From Campylorhamphus procurvoides (lineage: Eukaryota > Chordata > Aves > Passeriformes > Dendrocolaptidae), in contig WBMV01001245.1 in the NCBI GenBank assembly GCA_013396655.1, positions 62,001 to 126,000 of the forward strand: DNA of 64,000 nucleotides. Direction: 5' to 3'. Shown here one piece after another: positions 50,901 to 62,362 of the stretch. Numbering within the stretch: the first letter of the stretch is position 1; every line of letters starts with the position of its first letter. Position numbers and translations under genes: made by a program. Under the pieces are notes generated by a model. The model was not told the origin of the DNA. It did not search any database and saw only the letters and a list, made by a program, of their open reading frames with translations.

Positions 50901-52656
50901 AGCACTTTTTTTTAGTTGTCTTTCTTTTGCCCATGAAGAGAATGTGGCAACCTGCAGAACTCTCTTACTTGATTTTTGGATAATAGCTAGGAAAACATGC
51001 AAATACATATTTATTCTTGATTATTGACTTTGCTTCCTGCAATAAAGACTCTGGTACTCTACCTTCTGCTTTCATTTTATCAGTATCCATATAAAAAATA
51101 ACTTTGTAATGTCCTCCTAGAGATCCAGAGTGTAAGAAATGAGTCCCAAAGAGCTCAATAAGTCTTCGGTAGGCACTGTACTCGTAGACGACTGGGAGGT
51201 TGAACAATTCCTTCCAGAAAGACTCCGCAAGAGTGAGAAAGTCTGGGTGGTTGTTAATAAACTGAGCAACTTCCACACTGTTCTCCACAACCATCAGCTG
51301 CTTACTCTGGGGGAAGGAAAAAGCATCAGTCATGCCCTCTGTCACTATATCAGGGTGGCTCCTACTAGCTAGATGGCATATATGTTCTGTTGGCTACTAA
51401 CCCACAGCTTTACAGAACTGTCAAATATATCTAACCAATTCAGTGAATGCAAAAAGAACAGCCTGAAGTCAAGAAATATCATTGCACCTTTATTTATAAT
51501 TGCTGCAACATCTTTCTTTTCCTCCTGTGTAGTCAAGGAGCGTAAGCACAAATAAGAAGGGAAAATAAGAAAGGCAGTAGGAGGTTAACAAGCTTTGTCT
51601 GAAAGCAAATCAGAGGCAGTAGAGAGGTGTCCTTTGCACCCTGTCTTGTTTAGATGAAGTTTTTGTTGTATGGGGCTCTAGCCATTTTGAGGATGATGCT
51701 GAATTATAAAATCCTATATGCCTATACATAACTATTGTTAACTTCAGACTCTCAAAGTTTCTTTTGAATTTCATTAGGCTGAATCTCAAAATATTTCATT
51801 GTTAGTGTCTGCTTGGGGGTCAAAAAATGCACACATTCGCTACTGATTTTATTTGCTATAACATGGAGGTTATACTTCATCACTGAGAGTTACTCTTGAA
51901 TTATTTATCTAATGCTCCTTTTAAAATAAGATAAAGGTATAAGCATTGTGACCTCCTAGCTGTTAAAGAACATGAGATACCTCTCTAATGGACTTCTGCT
52001 AATAGCAAATGCATTATAAAGTAAATTAACATTAATAAGAGAATTCTTTCTTTTTTCTTTTGCTCCAAGGTACTGACAAAAAAAAAAGGCAATAAATCAC
52101 TAGAAAAAAATGGAAAAAATGAATCAATGAAGAATCCAAAAGAAGCCAAAGTTTTTCTCCCTCACATAGTGAGGAAAACAGATAATAAAGTAATAAATTA
52201 CTAATAAGTATGCTTTATGGGATATTTACTGTTATGCACTTTGTGCCAAAAATGTCTAGATAAAATACTCATATCTTACTCTGAAAACCACTATGAAGAA
52301 AATGATGAAAATGTTTATGCCAAATACTAAGCCACAATGACAATTTTTACATACCTTTTGCAGACTTTCTTGCATATTTTTATTCTGTGAATAACTGTGT
52401 CTGTTTGAGTGTTCATACCTCTCTGTGCATTTCATATAAGACCACGTGCTGTTGAAAAATTCATAACTGAAATCATTCTGAATTTTAACCTAGAAGGTGA
52501 AAGATAGAAGTCTGTATGAAGAGTTTCATGTAGGATTTTAAAATTATAAATTATAGAGTAGAGCAGTGCAAAAAAAAGCTGACACATTCTCCACGATGAA
52601 TCCATTTCAGATTTCACAAAAAGTACTGAACACCATTGGAAAAGCATTCATTTGTT

Positions 52657-52688
<32 letters not shown>

Positions 52689-55600
52689 GATATTAAGTAT
52701 TTATGTTATGAAATAAAGTACATTAAGGATTGTTTGGCATGCTTTTGATAAACATGAGACAAATCAAAGACATGATACAGTGACTTCAAACAAAGCCTAT
52801 GTCAAGGATCTCTGCAAAGCACCCCAAAGCCTTTCACTTCACCCCCAAAAGATCTTATAGGGTGATTCAAGACACTACATATACTAAGGAGATGTCTTTA
52901 CATTCAGTCTAACTGTGAGAGATTTAGAAATCATATTCAAGGAATTAATCTTTTTTCTTGCCTTTTATTTTAGCAAGACATACACAAATTTGTATTTCAA
53001 AGTAACGAGTGACTGGAGAGAGGAAACGGGTGTTGTTGAGCTGTGTTTAAGGAAACATACCTGCCAAGGGCCCCTGCAAGCTTTGCATCATTCTCACAGT
53101 TTTAATCATGCCTGTAAATACAAAGCTGTGCTTAATGGAAACATACCTGGAAAGTATAAGCAAGAGTGCTTTCACTCAGCCTGTAGTAGTCTCGCCTATC
53201 GCCGCTAAAGACCTTTCTGCATTGCCCTCCAAAGCTTTTTGTATGAATTACTCTTCCCTTAGTCTCATCAGTAATAGCATCAAAGCTATGAAAAGAAAAA
53301 ATATGAAATGCAATTAAGACAGAGAGGCAAAAACTGCAGAGCCATTATAACTGAATGATGTATCTGTAAATTAAGATCATAAGCTGATTTATCCAAGAAA
53401 AAGGGTTATCACCGGATAGAGTTCTATACATGCAGACCTATAGTATGCATAGCATGTTGCAATATTGAAAGTGAAATGTTGGTCTTGATTTGTCAATAAA
53501 AATGAACAGATTTCATTATCTCTTAATATTAAGACATTAGTATCTATCTCAACTGATTTTAATTTTTATTGTTTCAACAATTACTGTAACACAGAAACAA
53601 CAGGGCATGCATTCCAAACTGTGGGTGTTTTTATTATAGCTGAAGTATACTGCATAAAAAGTGATACACCACCACCAAAGAAACTTCAGATAATTATTTT
53701 TCTAGGTTGCAGATGGGATGTAAAAACAGAAATCCATATGGATCTAGAGTACTAAATAGAACAGCAATGAATAAAAAGAATGAGGACTGCTGGCTCATTT
53801 TTTCCATGATGAAGATCATTAGTTAAAATTTAATTTTATGTCTTAAAAGCTGTTTTACAGTAACACTAAAAGCTTTATTCTGTGCTTCAGATCAAAGGAC
53901 CTGTACCTCCTGGCTGCACTGAGCCACTGCCATGATGGAGGCAGTTGTACTGAACACTTTTGCATATGGCACATTTTGCCATAAGCCCAGGAAGTCCATC
54001 TGTATACCCAGAGCTTGCAAATACATCAAAATGTAAGTGCATTAGGCATTGGCAATACTGAGCCTACCACAGAACATTACCCTGCTCCTGTCAGTTCTGA
54101 ATTCGGAGGTGTTTTGTCAATATCACATACAGTTTTCTTCTCTTCGCATCGATCTTCATCTGCACCATCTTCCTCACAGTCCTGATCACCATTGCATACA
54201 AGGGATCTGCTAATGCACTGACCTGAATCAGAACAAACATGCATGTGGAAAGAAGTGTTCACTAGTTTAAAAATATATTACCTAGAATCAGGATATTCAC
54301 TCCCATGATGAACAGTCTGTGCCCACGGGGGCTTGTGAAAAACCAGTAAATGTAGACCTAAATAAGTAGTGTATAGCACACTTGAGGGAACCACAGCCAT
54401 TCTAGGCTTATGACATATTAATAAAACAGTTGACTTCCAGATTTATTTCCTAAGCTTTCACCCTTTGACCCTATCACTTATGATTAACTGTGATTATCTC
54501 TCTGGTAGCACCAAAACATGTTTATCATAGTCCTCTGTGATAAATGTCTGCCTACTGAGATATTCTGTGAAGGTAATGGAAGCTGGGTACAATGACTATT
54601 CCACAGAACATTAGTTTGCAGGTGATTTCCAAGATGCCTGGATGTAGTCTAGAACAGCTTAAAATCTAAGGTTGCATTCCTTAACTACATTCTCATAATG
54701 AAAAAAACTTTTCTCTGGGGCAAATGAGTAAAACAGAATGAATTAAAGAGGGTAGTAGGGCTACAGCATGTTATCTGCAATGCTCTGCAATACTCCAGAT
54801 GAAATTAAAAACATGAACAGTTAAGGCTGGAAAAAAAGGAAACATCTACCTAAATCAAATTCGTCTGTAGATCAAGAGTTCTGCAAAGACCTTGCCCATT
54901 TATTAAAGTTCAAAGATGACAAGATTATCTTCTTAACTTCTTGACTAGAAAATAAATGCTGAAAACAATCTTGTATGGTACCTGAGAAACACCTGAACCG
55001 ATCACCACAGCCATCCTCTGTTGGGCATCCCCTTATGGGGGTGCATGGTCTTGTTTCAAAGGCATCTCCAGAGCAGGGGTTTCCACCATACTGGCCATAA
55101 ACTGCTACTGTCCGTCTCCGAATCTGAATGCAAATCAAGAGGTCTTAGAAATCCAACTGGAAAGCAGGAATAGTTTGCCAGTGTCAAGACAATGCTACTG
55201 CACTAACTGCTGTAAGGAAATGAGACATCCACTATTTTTTCCTGAGAACAACCATGCCTGATATTACCACAATATGTTAGAAAACTCTCAAGTTAATAGG
55301 AAGATAGCTCTTTTATCTATAAGGTCTTTAGAGTGATACATAAGTTGGCTTGGTGTGTTCAAAAATCTACTATATAACTGAAGACAAGAAAAGCTGCTGA
55401 GAAATTTCTCACTTCTCTTTACATTCTTAAGAGGACTAATCATGCCTGATGTGAATTTGTTTCTGAAGTTTTTCAAAGTAAACAATACCATTAAGGAAGA
55501 TGGTCAAATTTAACATCAAGTGGTTTCTAAAAAGAATAAGTACTATCTCATGGCATATATTTAATTTTGACTAATCCATCCTTAATTGAAGCAACATCAA

Positions 55601-57038
55601 CGTGGATGAAAAGGAAAGTCAAGAGCACATCTTGCACATCAATAAAGTTTCAGTGTAAAAATCATCATCTTATTTTTGTCGAGGGTAACACTTTGCCATG
55701 AAGTTTTCTTTCCTTGAGAGGTGACACTAATGAAATATCAGTGGAATTGGTACAAACCAGCATCAGTGGAGGAATGTGTGTTTACCAAACAGTTCAGTTG
55801 AGCTTTCTGAAACTATCACCAAAATAAGAAGAGCACAAATTATTTTACAACATGAACATCATAGCTTTGAAAGGGAATATACTAGGGACAGACTGAAGAC
55901 TTATCTTCTGAGTTCTTTGCCCTTCAGCCTTCTCATTTTTCTGGGACTTTAGTGTGGCACCTGATTTGTGGTTTTAAAGATACAGTGGCTTCTTAATTAC
56001 TGGGGAAAAAGGAATATGCTTATGAGGTCATGAGTACAGAACAGATTTGCCCATCTATACCTGTTTTTGAGTACAACCATTGCACTCAGACCAAGGGCCA
56101 AAAGAATTCCAGCGGCAATGGACTCGAGGGGAAGGGCTGCTCCAGTAGGTTTTTTTGAAATAAAATAAATTTAAAAATAAAAAAGAGAGAGAGAGAGAAA
56201 GGAAAATCATCAGTGATTTCCATCCATAAGCATGAGTGCAAGACTTTCCCAAACAGTAAAGCAAATCTTCAGTAACAATTAGGGTTATGATCAGGCTCTC
56301 TATAAAACCACTTGGATTTGCTTTTCACGTGTAAGAATGAAGTCAGTTCCAGTTTGGATTTTCTGGTCACTGAAAAGATGAAACTAGACACATTCACCTG
56401 GTCTAAAGATCACCAAAGACTTTGTGCAGCTATATTACAAGTTTCAAAGAGCAGCCTCACATCATAGATCAGGGAGAGGGCAGTCCCCACCCGGAGATGG
56501 GCAGGGAGCTGACAGGGGCTGTGTGAACCACTGATGGCCGTGGCAGTGCTGACAACTAACAGTGTGTATTTCTCCCAGGATTTGTATCTCAAAACTCCTT
56601 TAAGCTCTGCCTCATTTCATACATCTTTATTATACATACTTAGCCTTCAGCATGTAGTTTATTAAATAAATATTCACCTGGAAAAAATGGGAAAGAAGCT
56701 TGAAACTTCCAGCAACAGAAAAATCCCCAGCACCTGAAATAAAGAGAAGTAAAAGCAAACTTACTTCTCTTTTCTGTTTTTATCCCCGTTTTTGCTCATA
56801 CAGCTGTTCAAGGTTTCTGCAATCTTTATACCAATCAGCTTAAGAAATTAAGGGGAATCTCACACTGATTTTCTCAGCTTTGTTGTTCAAGCATTTTTTG
56901 TTTTTTTTTAATTTTCTTCATTCTTGCAATGCTGTCCAATTACTTTTCCAGCTATTTCTACATATAAAATCATATTTCATTGCACTTGATACATTCACTT
57001 CATGAGACAAATTGAGTAAGCAATTGTCTTACCTTCAT
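35773..57038 (-). CDS. C7: Complement component C7, complete gene (18 coding exons, 834 aa)
   Basis: C7 is the secreted protein that binds C5b6 and gives the complex its first membrane attachment. Exons in transcript order: 57038-57033, 56733-56678, 56136-56061, 55123-54982, 54222-54081, 53285-53147, 52489-52355, 51306-51063, 50413-50300, 49875-49709, 48704-48476, 47911-47740, 47374-47287, 46026-45894, 45145-44954, 42860-42764, 37979-37795 and 35960-35773. The spliced length is 2505 nt, open throughout, stop TAA. Human C7 is 843 residues, and most of the difference lies in exon 7. Modules: signal peptide 1 to about 20, TSP1 to 75, LDLRA 78-114, MACPF to about 443, EGF-like to about 475, TSP1 488-537, two CCPs about 556-677, two FIMs about 685-834. 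The MACPF signature [14 protein letters not shown], the LDLRA acidic cluster and an NSTW sequon in exon 7 are present. It lacks the extra N-terminal TSP1 of C6, which separates the two. All introns are GT-AG. Confidence 0.97.
36060..36556 (+). repeat. CR1 LINE 3' fragment in C7 intron 17
   Basis: About 500 bp, antisense to C7. It has GAGTTGTTCAGCCTGGAGAA, then the GGATGCCCTATCCCTGGAAA region and GGCATCGGACTAGATGGCC, and ends with the terminus TCTATGATTCTGTGATTC. It is the best-preserved CR1 3' end in the window. Confidence 0.93.
37795..37979 (-). CDS. C7: C7 exon 17: factor-I modules
   Basis: 185 nt. It encodes [20 protein letters not shown] and [10 protein letters not shown]. It is separated from exon 16 by a 4.8 kb intron, the longest in the gene. 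The frame stays open for about 90 codons past the donor GTAAGA, but no family match continues there. Confidence 0.94.
42764..42860 (-). CDS. C7: C7 exon 16: start of first factor-I module
   Basis: 97 nt. It encodes [20 protein letters not shown]. The acceptor is TTCTTCAG and the donor GTAAGT. Confidence 0.94.
44954..45145 (-). CDS. C7: C7 exon 15: second CCP
   Basis: 192 nt, like C6 exon 14. It encodes [20 protein letters not shown] and [15 protein letters not shown]. Confidence 0.95.
45894..46026 (-). CDS. C7: C7 exon 14: first CCP
   Basis: 133 nt, like C6 exon 13. It encodes [20 protein letters not shown] and VGERYCQ. Confidence 0.95.
47287..47374 (-). CDS. C7: C7 exon 13: linker and start of first CCP
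   Basis: 88 nt. It encodes [17 protein letters not shown] and [11 protein letters not shown]. The donor is GTACGT, phase 0. Confidence 0.94.
47740..47911 (-). CDS. C7: C7 exon 12: second TSP1
   Basis: 172 nt, like C6 exon 11. It encodes [19 protein letters not shown] with tandem W-x-x-W, then [15 protein letters not shown]. Unlike the C6 counterpart it has an ordinary GTAAGC donor. Confidence 0.96.
48476..48704 (-). CDS. C7: C7 exon 11: end of MACPF and EGF-like module
   Basis: 229 nt. It encodes [18 protein letters not shown] and the EGF-like [19 protein letters not shown]. The acceptor is GTGTGTAG and the donor GTCAGC. Confidence 0.96.
49709..49875 (-). CDS. C7: C7 exon 10: MACPF, late strands
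   Basis: 167 nt, like C6 exon 9. It encodes [20 protein letters not shown] and [15 protein letters not shown]. The donor is GTAAGG. Confidence 0.95.
50300..50413 (-). CDS. C7: C7 exon 9: MACPF, second helical cluster
   Basis: 114 nt. It encodes [20 protein letters not shown] and [10 protein letters not shown]. The acceptor is TCTGCAG and the donor GTAAAT. Confidence 0.93.
51063..51306 (-). CDS. C7: C7 exon 8: MACPF core signature
   Basis: 244 nt. It encodes [20 protein letters not shown] and the signature [15 protein letters not shown]. The acceptor is CCCCCAG. Confidence 0.97.
52355..52489 (-). CDS. C7: C7 exon 7: MACPF first helical cluster, shortened
   Basis: 135 nt, 45 codons, phase 0 at both ends. 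It encodes [16 protein letters not shown] and then a polar stretch. The human exon is about 57 codons and carries a long Ser/Arg run that is missing here. Confidence 0.92.
52656..52688 (+). repeat. (TG)12 microsatellite in C7 intron 6
   Basis: A short TATATA run followed by twelve TG units. Confidence 0.95.
53147..53285 (-). CDS. C7: C7 exon 6: start of MACPF
   Basis: 139 nt, like C6 exon 5. It encodes [20 protein letters not shown] and [14 protein letters not shown]. The acceptor is TTTTCATAG and the donor GTATGT. Confidence 0.95.
54081..54222 (-). CDS. C7: C7 exon 5: LDLRA module
   Basis: 142 nt, like C6 exon 4. It encodes [20 protein letters not shown] and DEDRC with calcium-binding acidic residues, and ends ELTGAG at the MACPF border. 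Confidence 0.96.
54982..55123 (-). CDS. C7: C7 exon 4: first TSP1 end, LDLRA start
   Basis: 142 nt. It encodes [19 protein letters not shown] and [11 protein letters not shown]. The acceptor is GCATTCAG and the donor GTACCA. Confidence 0.96.
56061..56136 (-). CDS. C7: C7 exon 3: first TSP1, N-terminal half
   Basis: 76 nt from the CAG acceptor. It encodes [20 protein letters not shown]. The acceptor is a tandem GAGCAG. Use of the GAG would start the exon at 56139 and add one serine. Both keep the frame, and CAG is normally preferred. Confidence 0.92.
56184..56197 (+). repeat. (GA)7 short tract in C7 intron 2
   Basis: Read on the C7 strand this is a TC run about 45 bases before the exon 3 acceptor. 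It could supply part of that exon's pyrimidine tract. Confidence 0.8.
56678..56733 (-). CDS. C7: C7 exon 2: hydrophobic signal peptide
   Basis: 56 nt. It encodes [18 protein letters not shown], the hydrophobic signal core. The acceptor is TTTATTTCAG and the donor GTGAAT. Two bases carry over. Confidence 0.9.
57033..57038 (-). CDS. C7: C7 exon 1: six coding bases (Met-Lys)
   Basis: ATGAAG is followed at once by a GTAAGA donor, so the first exon contributes only MK and the 5' UTR. The MK start matches human C7. The 5' end of the exon cannot be placed. No good TATA box is seen in the 100 bases upstream. Confidence 0.85.
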
Positions 57039-60000
57039 GTTAGATGAAATACTCAGATATACAGTAATTACCAGGGAAAATGCACTTCCAGTATTTTCAA
57101 TTCAGAAGCCAAAGGAGTCAGTCAGTCTGTCTGCTGCTGTTCATCTCTTCTCACTCTGCCTTGCTCTTCTGCTTTTCTTTCCTTCAGAGGGCTGAATATT
57201 GCCAAGGAATTTTAACCTTAGCCCATCTAGTCCTCTCCAGGGACACAGTCTGCTTTGGGAGCTGCTCAGTGTTCTTAAGACATATAAATCAAGCCTTGGA
57301 TATATTGACTGGCGCTGGCAGAAAATTGTGAGGAGAGCTTACTGGAAGAACAATCATCTTTTCCTGGTGTTCTCTCTTACAGGTTTTTTTTTTTCCTCTG
57401 AACATGACTTTTCAGAGATCCCAGGCCACATACACTACACCACAGCTGAGTTCATAGCTTCAGTAGGAAGAGCTGCCCTAGATAAAGCTGGTATTGCTAA
57501 TCACAAATCTTCATTCTCCACTTCTGAAGTCATGCTGATTTTTGTGTATCAATTTTCACACTGAAAATCAGCTCATGGATCTGCACGTAAGCATAGATTT
57601 TCAGGCACTTCAACCTAATGATTTTATCTTCTTTCATTTGGAAAAAGCATCCTGCTTTTTCATTGATCCTGATTTCAGCAGTAACAAAAACAAAGAGTTG
57701 AACCAACATATGCAAAACAGAGGGAGGTTAGAGCTGGACTTGTGTTAGTCCTTGGACTGCAAGTCCAGAGGTTCCATGGCACTTCACTGTTTTGCAGTCA
57801 ATGGATATTCAGTCTCCTCTACAACAATGGGAATGTGAATGGCTGCTTCTTATTTCATTTCATTTCATTTCATTTCATTTCATTTCATTTCATTTCATTT
57901 CATTTCATTTCATAGGGTACTTACGGCAGCCTTGTTTTCTACTTAGCATTTATGCTCTGAACCATTTAGATAGTTTCCTATTTTTTGTGTTATTGATATG
58001 TAAGGCAACATACAGTTGCATGACAATCTACTTACACTTGAATTTTGTGACAATAGACTACCCAACACCTAATATAGTCTCAGTTTGACTGACAGGCAGT
58101 TCTACAGTAATATCAATTATAATAGAAGGTCTGACTGGAGACCCCTCCAATTACATCCCTTTACTGCATGGTAGTGAAGGATGAAGTGTAATTTACAGAG
58201 AAGCTCAAGCTAACTTTTCCTTACTGTTAGTGAAAATGGCAAAAAAACTAATAACAATTTTGTTATTGAGAATATGCTTTATAGCAACTTTTAGTTGTTG
58301 CAAAATATTTCTACTGCATATTCATAAATAAACCATTTTTAGACTTAAACCCAATGTTTTAGGGGATTAAAAAACGAGTAGTTTGAGAGACACAAAGGGA
58401 TAGCCATCAGGCAGGGCATTTCTTGACTTGCACCAAATGATAATTCTAGCACAGGAATGATTAATGCAATGCTTCACTTGTTGGGCTAATGATATCCTGC
58501 CTGGTCTGGAGACAGCATGAAGTGGTATTGTCTGTATTCTATTTCACACTAAGGTCAGCCAGAATATAATTATATCAACGATATTTCCCTGTAGACTTCC
58601 AGTCTTTTATAGGATTGATGCTAAGGTTACTCAATAGTTTACCAAGCTTTAAATAGACTTGTGTCTTCATTGTCCAAGTTCATTATGTATTACACCCCTA
58701 AAGACAGTCTGTGCTTTGTGACTCCTGCAAATGCCAAGGTTCCAGTGACAACTGAGTGGAGAAAGAACACTCTGTTATTATGGTTTTGAATTGTGAAATT
58801 GATTTGGAGAGTTTTTGTATTTGTTTCTGTATGCTAATGACATCTCACATTTTTTTTTAAACTTTTTAATTGCCTGTTTTGCTTTTAATGTATTTGCTGT
58901 GTTCAAGGATTAATGACAATGCCTTGGGATGTGTCTCCATGAAATATGTCAAATAACATTACTGCTGTGCTAACTTTAATGCAAATGATTCTCTCTCAGG
59001 GGACCTTGTAGAAGGATATTGCCTTAGACAGTGGAATTTGTATGCTGCAGAAACTACACCAATGAAGCAAGGGCTGTGAGGGTTCTGGTTTGAAAGAACT
59101 GCGTTAGAGGAGTTCATGTTTTTAGGATTCAAAATACGGAGAGCTTCAGTAGTATATCGTAATACATCAGGGTTGTCTAGAGCATAGACATTTCGGCCTG
59201 TAGGTACACACAGGTCATCACTGGGCAAACTGGTAATGACTGTTCCTTAGAATTATGTTCTGATCTTAGACCACAAGATGTGGCGAACAAATTCAGCTGC
59301 TTGAATCTGACCAAGAAGTCAAGTTACTATTCTGCTTTTTCCCCCTCTTTCCCTGCTTTTACTCACAATCCCTGCCATGTTCTTCTTCTGTGCCTCTGAT
59401 CCTGGCTTTGGCACTCTCCAGTCCTCTCTAAGAGCCAGTTTAATTCATTACAATGACAGAGAAAAAATAAAAAAGAGGGAAAACCCCACAATAAGAAACA
59501 AACAAAACCAAATGTGTGGCGTTTTGTGCTGTTTTTATGAGCTGGATTGTCTCTCAGGAAGGTCTGGTGAGCAACAGCCCCATGGACATACAGTGCAGAG
59601 GAAAGACGGGACAAAGAGGTGAGAAGTGGGAAAAGAAGGAGGGCAATGAGAGAATCTTCTGCTTGCAGTCACTGCCTCTGCTCAAGTGTCAGTGAAACAA
59701 CACTTTGTGTAAGCTCCTCTGGTTGCTGCTCATGCTAGACTAGCAGATAAAAATCACCCTACAGCTCACTGCCTCACAGGACTCTCCTAGACAGGATGGT
59801 GGCATGCAAATGCACCATATTATCTATTGATCAGTTGCCCATACAGGCTTAATTTAGGTGTTCAGTGAAGTTGAATATTTATTTTTCATTCCTACCATTA
59901 CTGATACTTGCCTCTCTGAGACATTCCACCTTCAGGCTGATAAAATCTGCTCAGGTTCAGGCTGTCTGCTTTTGGAGGTGACAGAAAACAAAGTATGGAG

Positions 60001-60331
60001 AGTAAAGATGAGGGAAATTTGTCTCAATGGTCTTCATCACTAAGGGTTGGGAGTAAGCATAGGTCCACTGTGAGTCCTTCTCAAACTGAAAATCTTGCTC
60101 AGAGAGCTCAGAGGGCCCAGGGCTTCTGCACAAGCTCTTCTGAGAGCTTACCTGACAGCTGTATGCAAGCAGAGGTACTGTGTCTACAACAGACCTACAA
60201 GCTCCCACTTACGTGTGCAGCAACAGAGGGGCTCACACATACATAACATAGGCAAATTTCATAAACCAGAGGGCTGGTGTCATAGTTCTGGTACTTTATA
60301 TAAGCTAACACAGAAAGAGTCACATGAAGCA
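57039..60331. other. 5' flank of C7
   Basis: Should contain the C7 promoter and possibly a 5' UTR exon boundary, but no TATA box, CpG cluster or clear initiator was seen. It contains the pentanucleotide microsatellite listed separately. Open frames here match no family I recognise. Confidence 0.45.
57852..57913 (+). repeat. (ATTTC)12 pentanucleotide microsatellite
   Basis: Twelve uninterrupted ATTTC units (60 bp) followed by AT, about 810 bases upstream of the C7 start codon. Confidence 0.97.
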
Positions 60332-60560
60332 GGCTAGATTAGATATTTGAAAAAGTTTCTTCACCCAGAGGGTTGTTGAGCACTGGAGCAAGCTCCCCCG
60401 GGAAGTGATCACAGTCTGACAGAGTTCAAGAAGCGTTTGGGCAATGCTCTCAGATGATGTGACTTTTGGGGATGGTCCTGTGCAGGGCCAGGAGTTGGAC
60501 TCAATGATCTTTCTGGGTCCCTTCCAACTCAGCATATTCTGTGATCATATGATTCTGTTA
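60332..60560 (+). repeat. CR1 LINE 3' fragment
   Basis: Contains GAGCACTGGAGCAAGCTCCC, GGACTCAATGATCTTTCTGG and the 3' terminus TTCTGTGATCATATGATTCTG. Confidence 0.9.
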
Positions 60561-62362
60561 TTGAATTTGTGTTAATAGTGGCACAAAACCACACACAGTG
60601 TATAAAAGGGTGTATCAAAGGTTAAACCACATGGAGGATTGGAAAGCCTCTTTTATGCAATTAATCCTCAGAGCCAGACAAGACTAATTTTTCACAAGTA
60701 TGCAGTGACTTAAATTTCTGTTGTTTTTTTCTTGCATTTTCCTACATTATTTATTTACTCTGAATTTAATTCCTACATTTAAATAAATTCATGAGCAGCT
60801 TTATATGACTGCCTGAGACAGTGACTCGCATTGATAATCCAGATCTCTTTTAGCCTGAGGTCTTGGTGCTTTTTAAAATATCATCTCTTTCTTATTCTCT
60901 GTAGACCGAATAGAATGTCAAACATCAGCCATTAGTGACCCTGCCCATGCTTCTATATTTCTGGTTCTTTTTCAATCAGTGACGTATGTGTATTATATAT
61001 TCTAGAATTATTATTGCAACTAGTTGGAAAGCTAAAATGCTTCAAGCAGCAAACCTTGAACAAAAATCTTTCATCAAAGCCCATCAGTCTCTCTCTGAAA
61101 ATTTCCAAGTATCTTGAAATTAAAACCTTAAAACTGTTTTTCAGTAAGCAGAACAAAGATTCCTCTCCTATAAAGGAGAATTAGGGAACAAAATGAAGGC
61201 AGGACTTCAAAGAAACAGGTCTTATTAGAATATCTTTTTGAACTGCAACATTTTTAGGACCATATGAAATTCATCACAATTTTGTCCGCTTACTTGAGAA
61301 GTCAGTAATTAACCCTAACTGCTACTGTGAAACTTCCTGGAATAAGCTTTTGTAGATATCTTCCAGCTGGAAAGAAAGTTCAACAAATAAAGCAAGGTTT
61401 TGCAAACTTTCCTAGCAGCAACAGAGAGTAGAAACAGCAATGACACAGCACTGACTTCTGCACTCCCCCATTCTGAACTGGCTATGTATATAACCACCAT
61501 CAGACTGCAACAAATGAAAAAAACATACCAGTAGTAAGACAGGGATTATATAGTTGCAGAGATTCGCCTGAGCTCCAGAGAAATTTAGATGTGGTCAACA
61601 TTTTTTATTTCTTTCACAACAAGCTTATAAGCTCTTAAAACTGACATGATGGCCTTTTGTGAGTTATTCTGCCTTCTGTCTGTACGTGCAGCTCAGTTAC
61701 AAGGAACAGCACTAAAGCACAGGGCCACTCTGGCTGTATTAATGATGTACTTTCTTATTTCCAGATATAAAATTCTCAGACAAATTCTGCCTATCCAGCC
61801 ATGTAATTATCATTATGTAACAATTTTGATTAGTATGAAAAAGGTTGATTTTGAGTTACTTAAATCTGAAATGCTTTTTTCTGGTAGTGGACATCATGCC
61901 ACTAAATATCTCAGAATGAATCTTCATTTCTGGACATCACACTTGTTCCCAATTAGCCTGAAAAGACATCCCATTCTGTGCTTATTTGGTTGAAAGACCA
62001 TCATAAAAGTGATCAAAAGTATGGTGTTCCTAAGATAGGTGGATGTTCTATAGAACAACTAATAGCTAGGAAAAGGTATTCAGCAAACAGCAAACAGCTG
62101 TCCAGACTTTTTAGGATTAGCAAATGACTTTGAGATTTTTATAAATAATTGGGAAAAAATAATAATAAGAAATAAAATAAATTAAAAAAAAGGATAAATG
62201 CTGATAATTCCAAGGACAGAATGTAACCAATAAGGTTTCCAACAGCAATGGACAATGAAGCCTCCTCCTCTTTTCTCTTTTGCTGGGGCTCACAGCAAAG
62301 AGAGGTATGTAATTCTGTCCATTTATTGGTGAATACACAGTTGGTCTTCTAAAGCAGTAATT
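60561..62362. other. Intergenic, nothing recognised
   Basis: AT-rich sequence between a CR1 tail and an LTR. I see no exon, repeat family or RNA gene. Confidence 0.45.

Noticed and set aside
57199..57564. A 121-codon + strand open frame just upstream of C7
   Set aside because: No family match, and part of it is a T-run-encoded stretch of phenylalanines.
57792..58088. Open frame with repeated ISFHF units
   Set aside because: It is the translation of the ATTTC microsatellite, not a protein.
58959..59228. An 89-codon - strand frame upstream of C7, considered as a pseudogene
   Set aside because: I could not match it to any protein family and saw no flanking splice sites that fit a gene.
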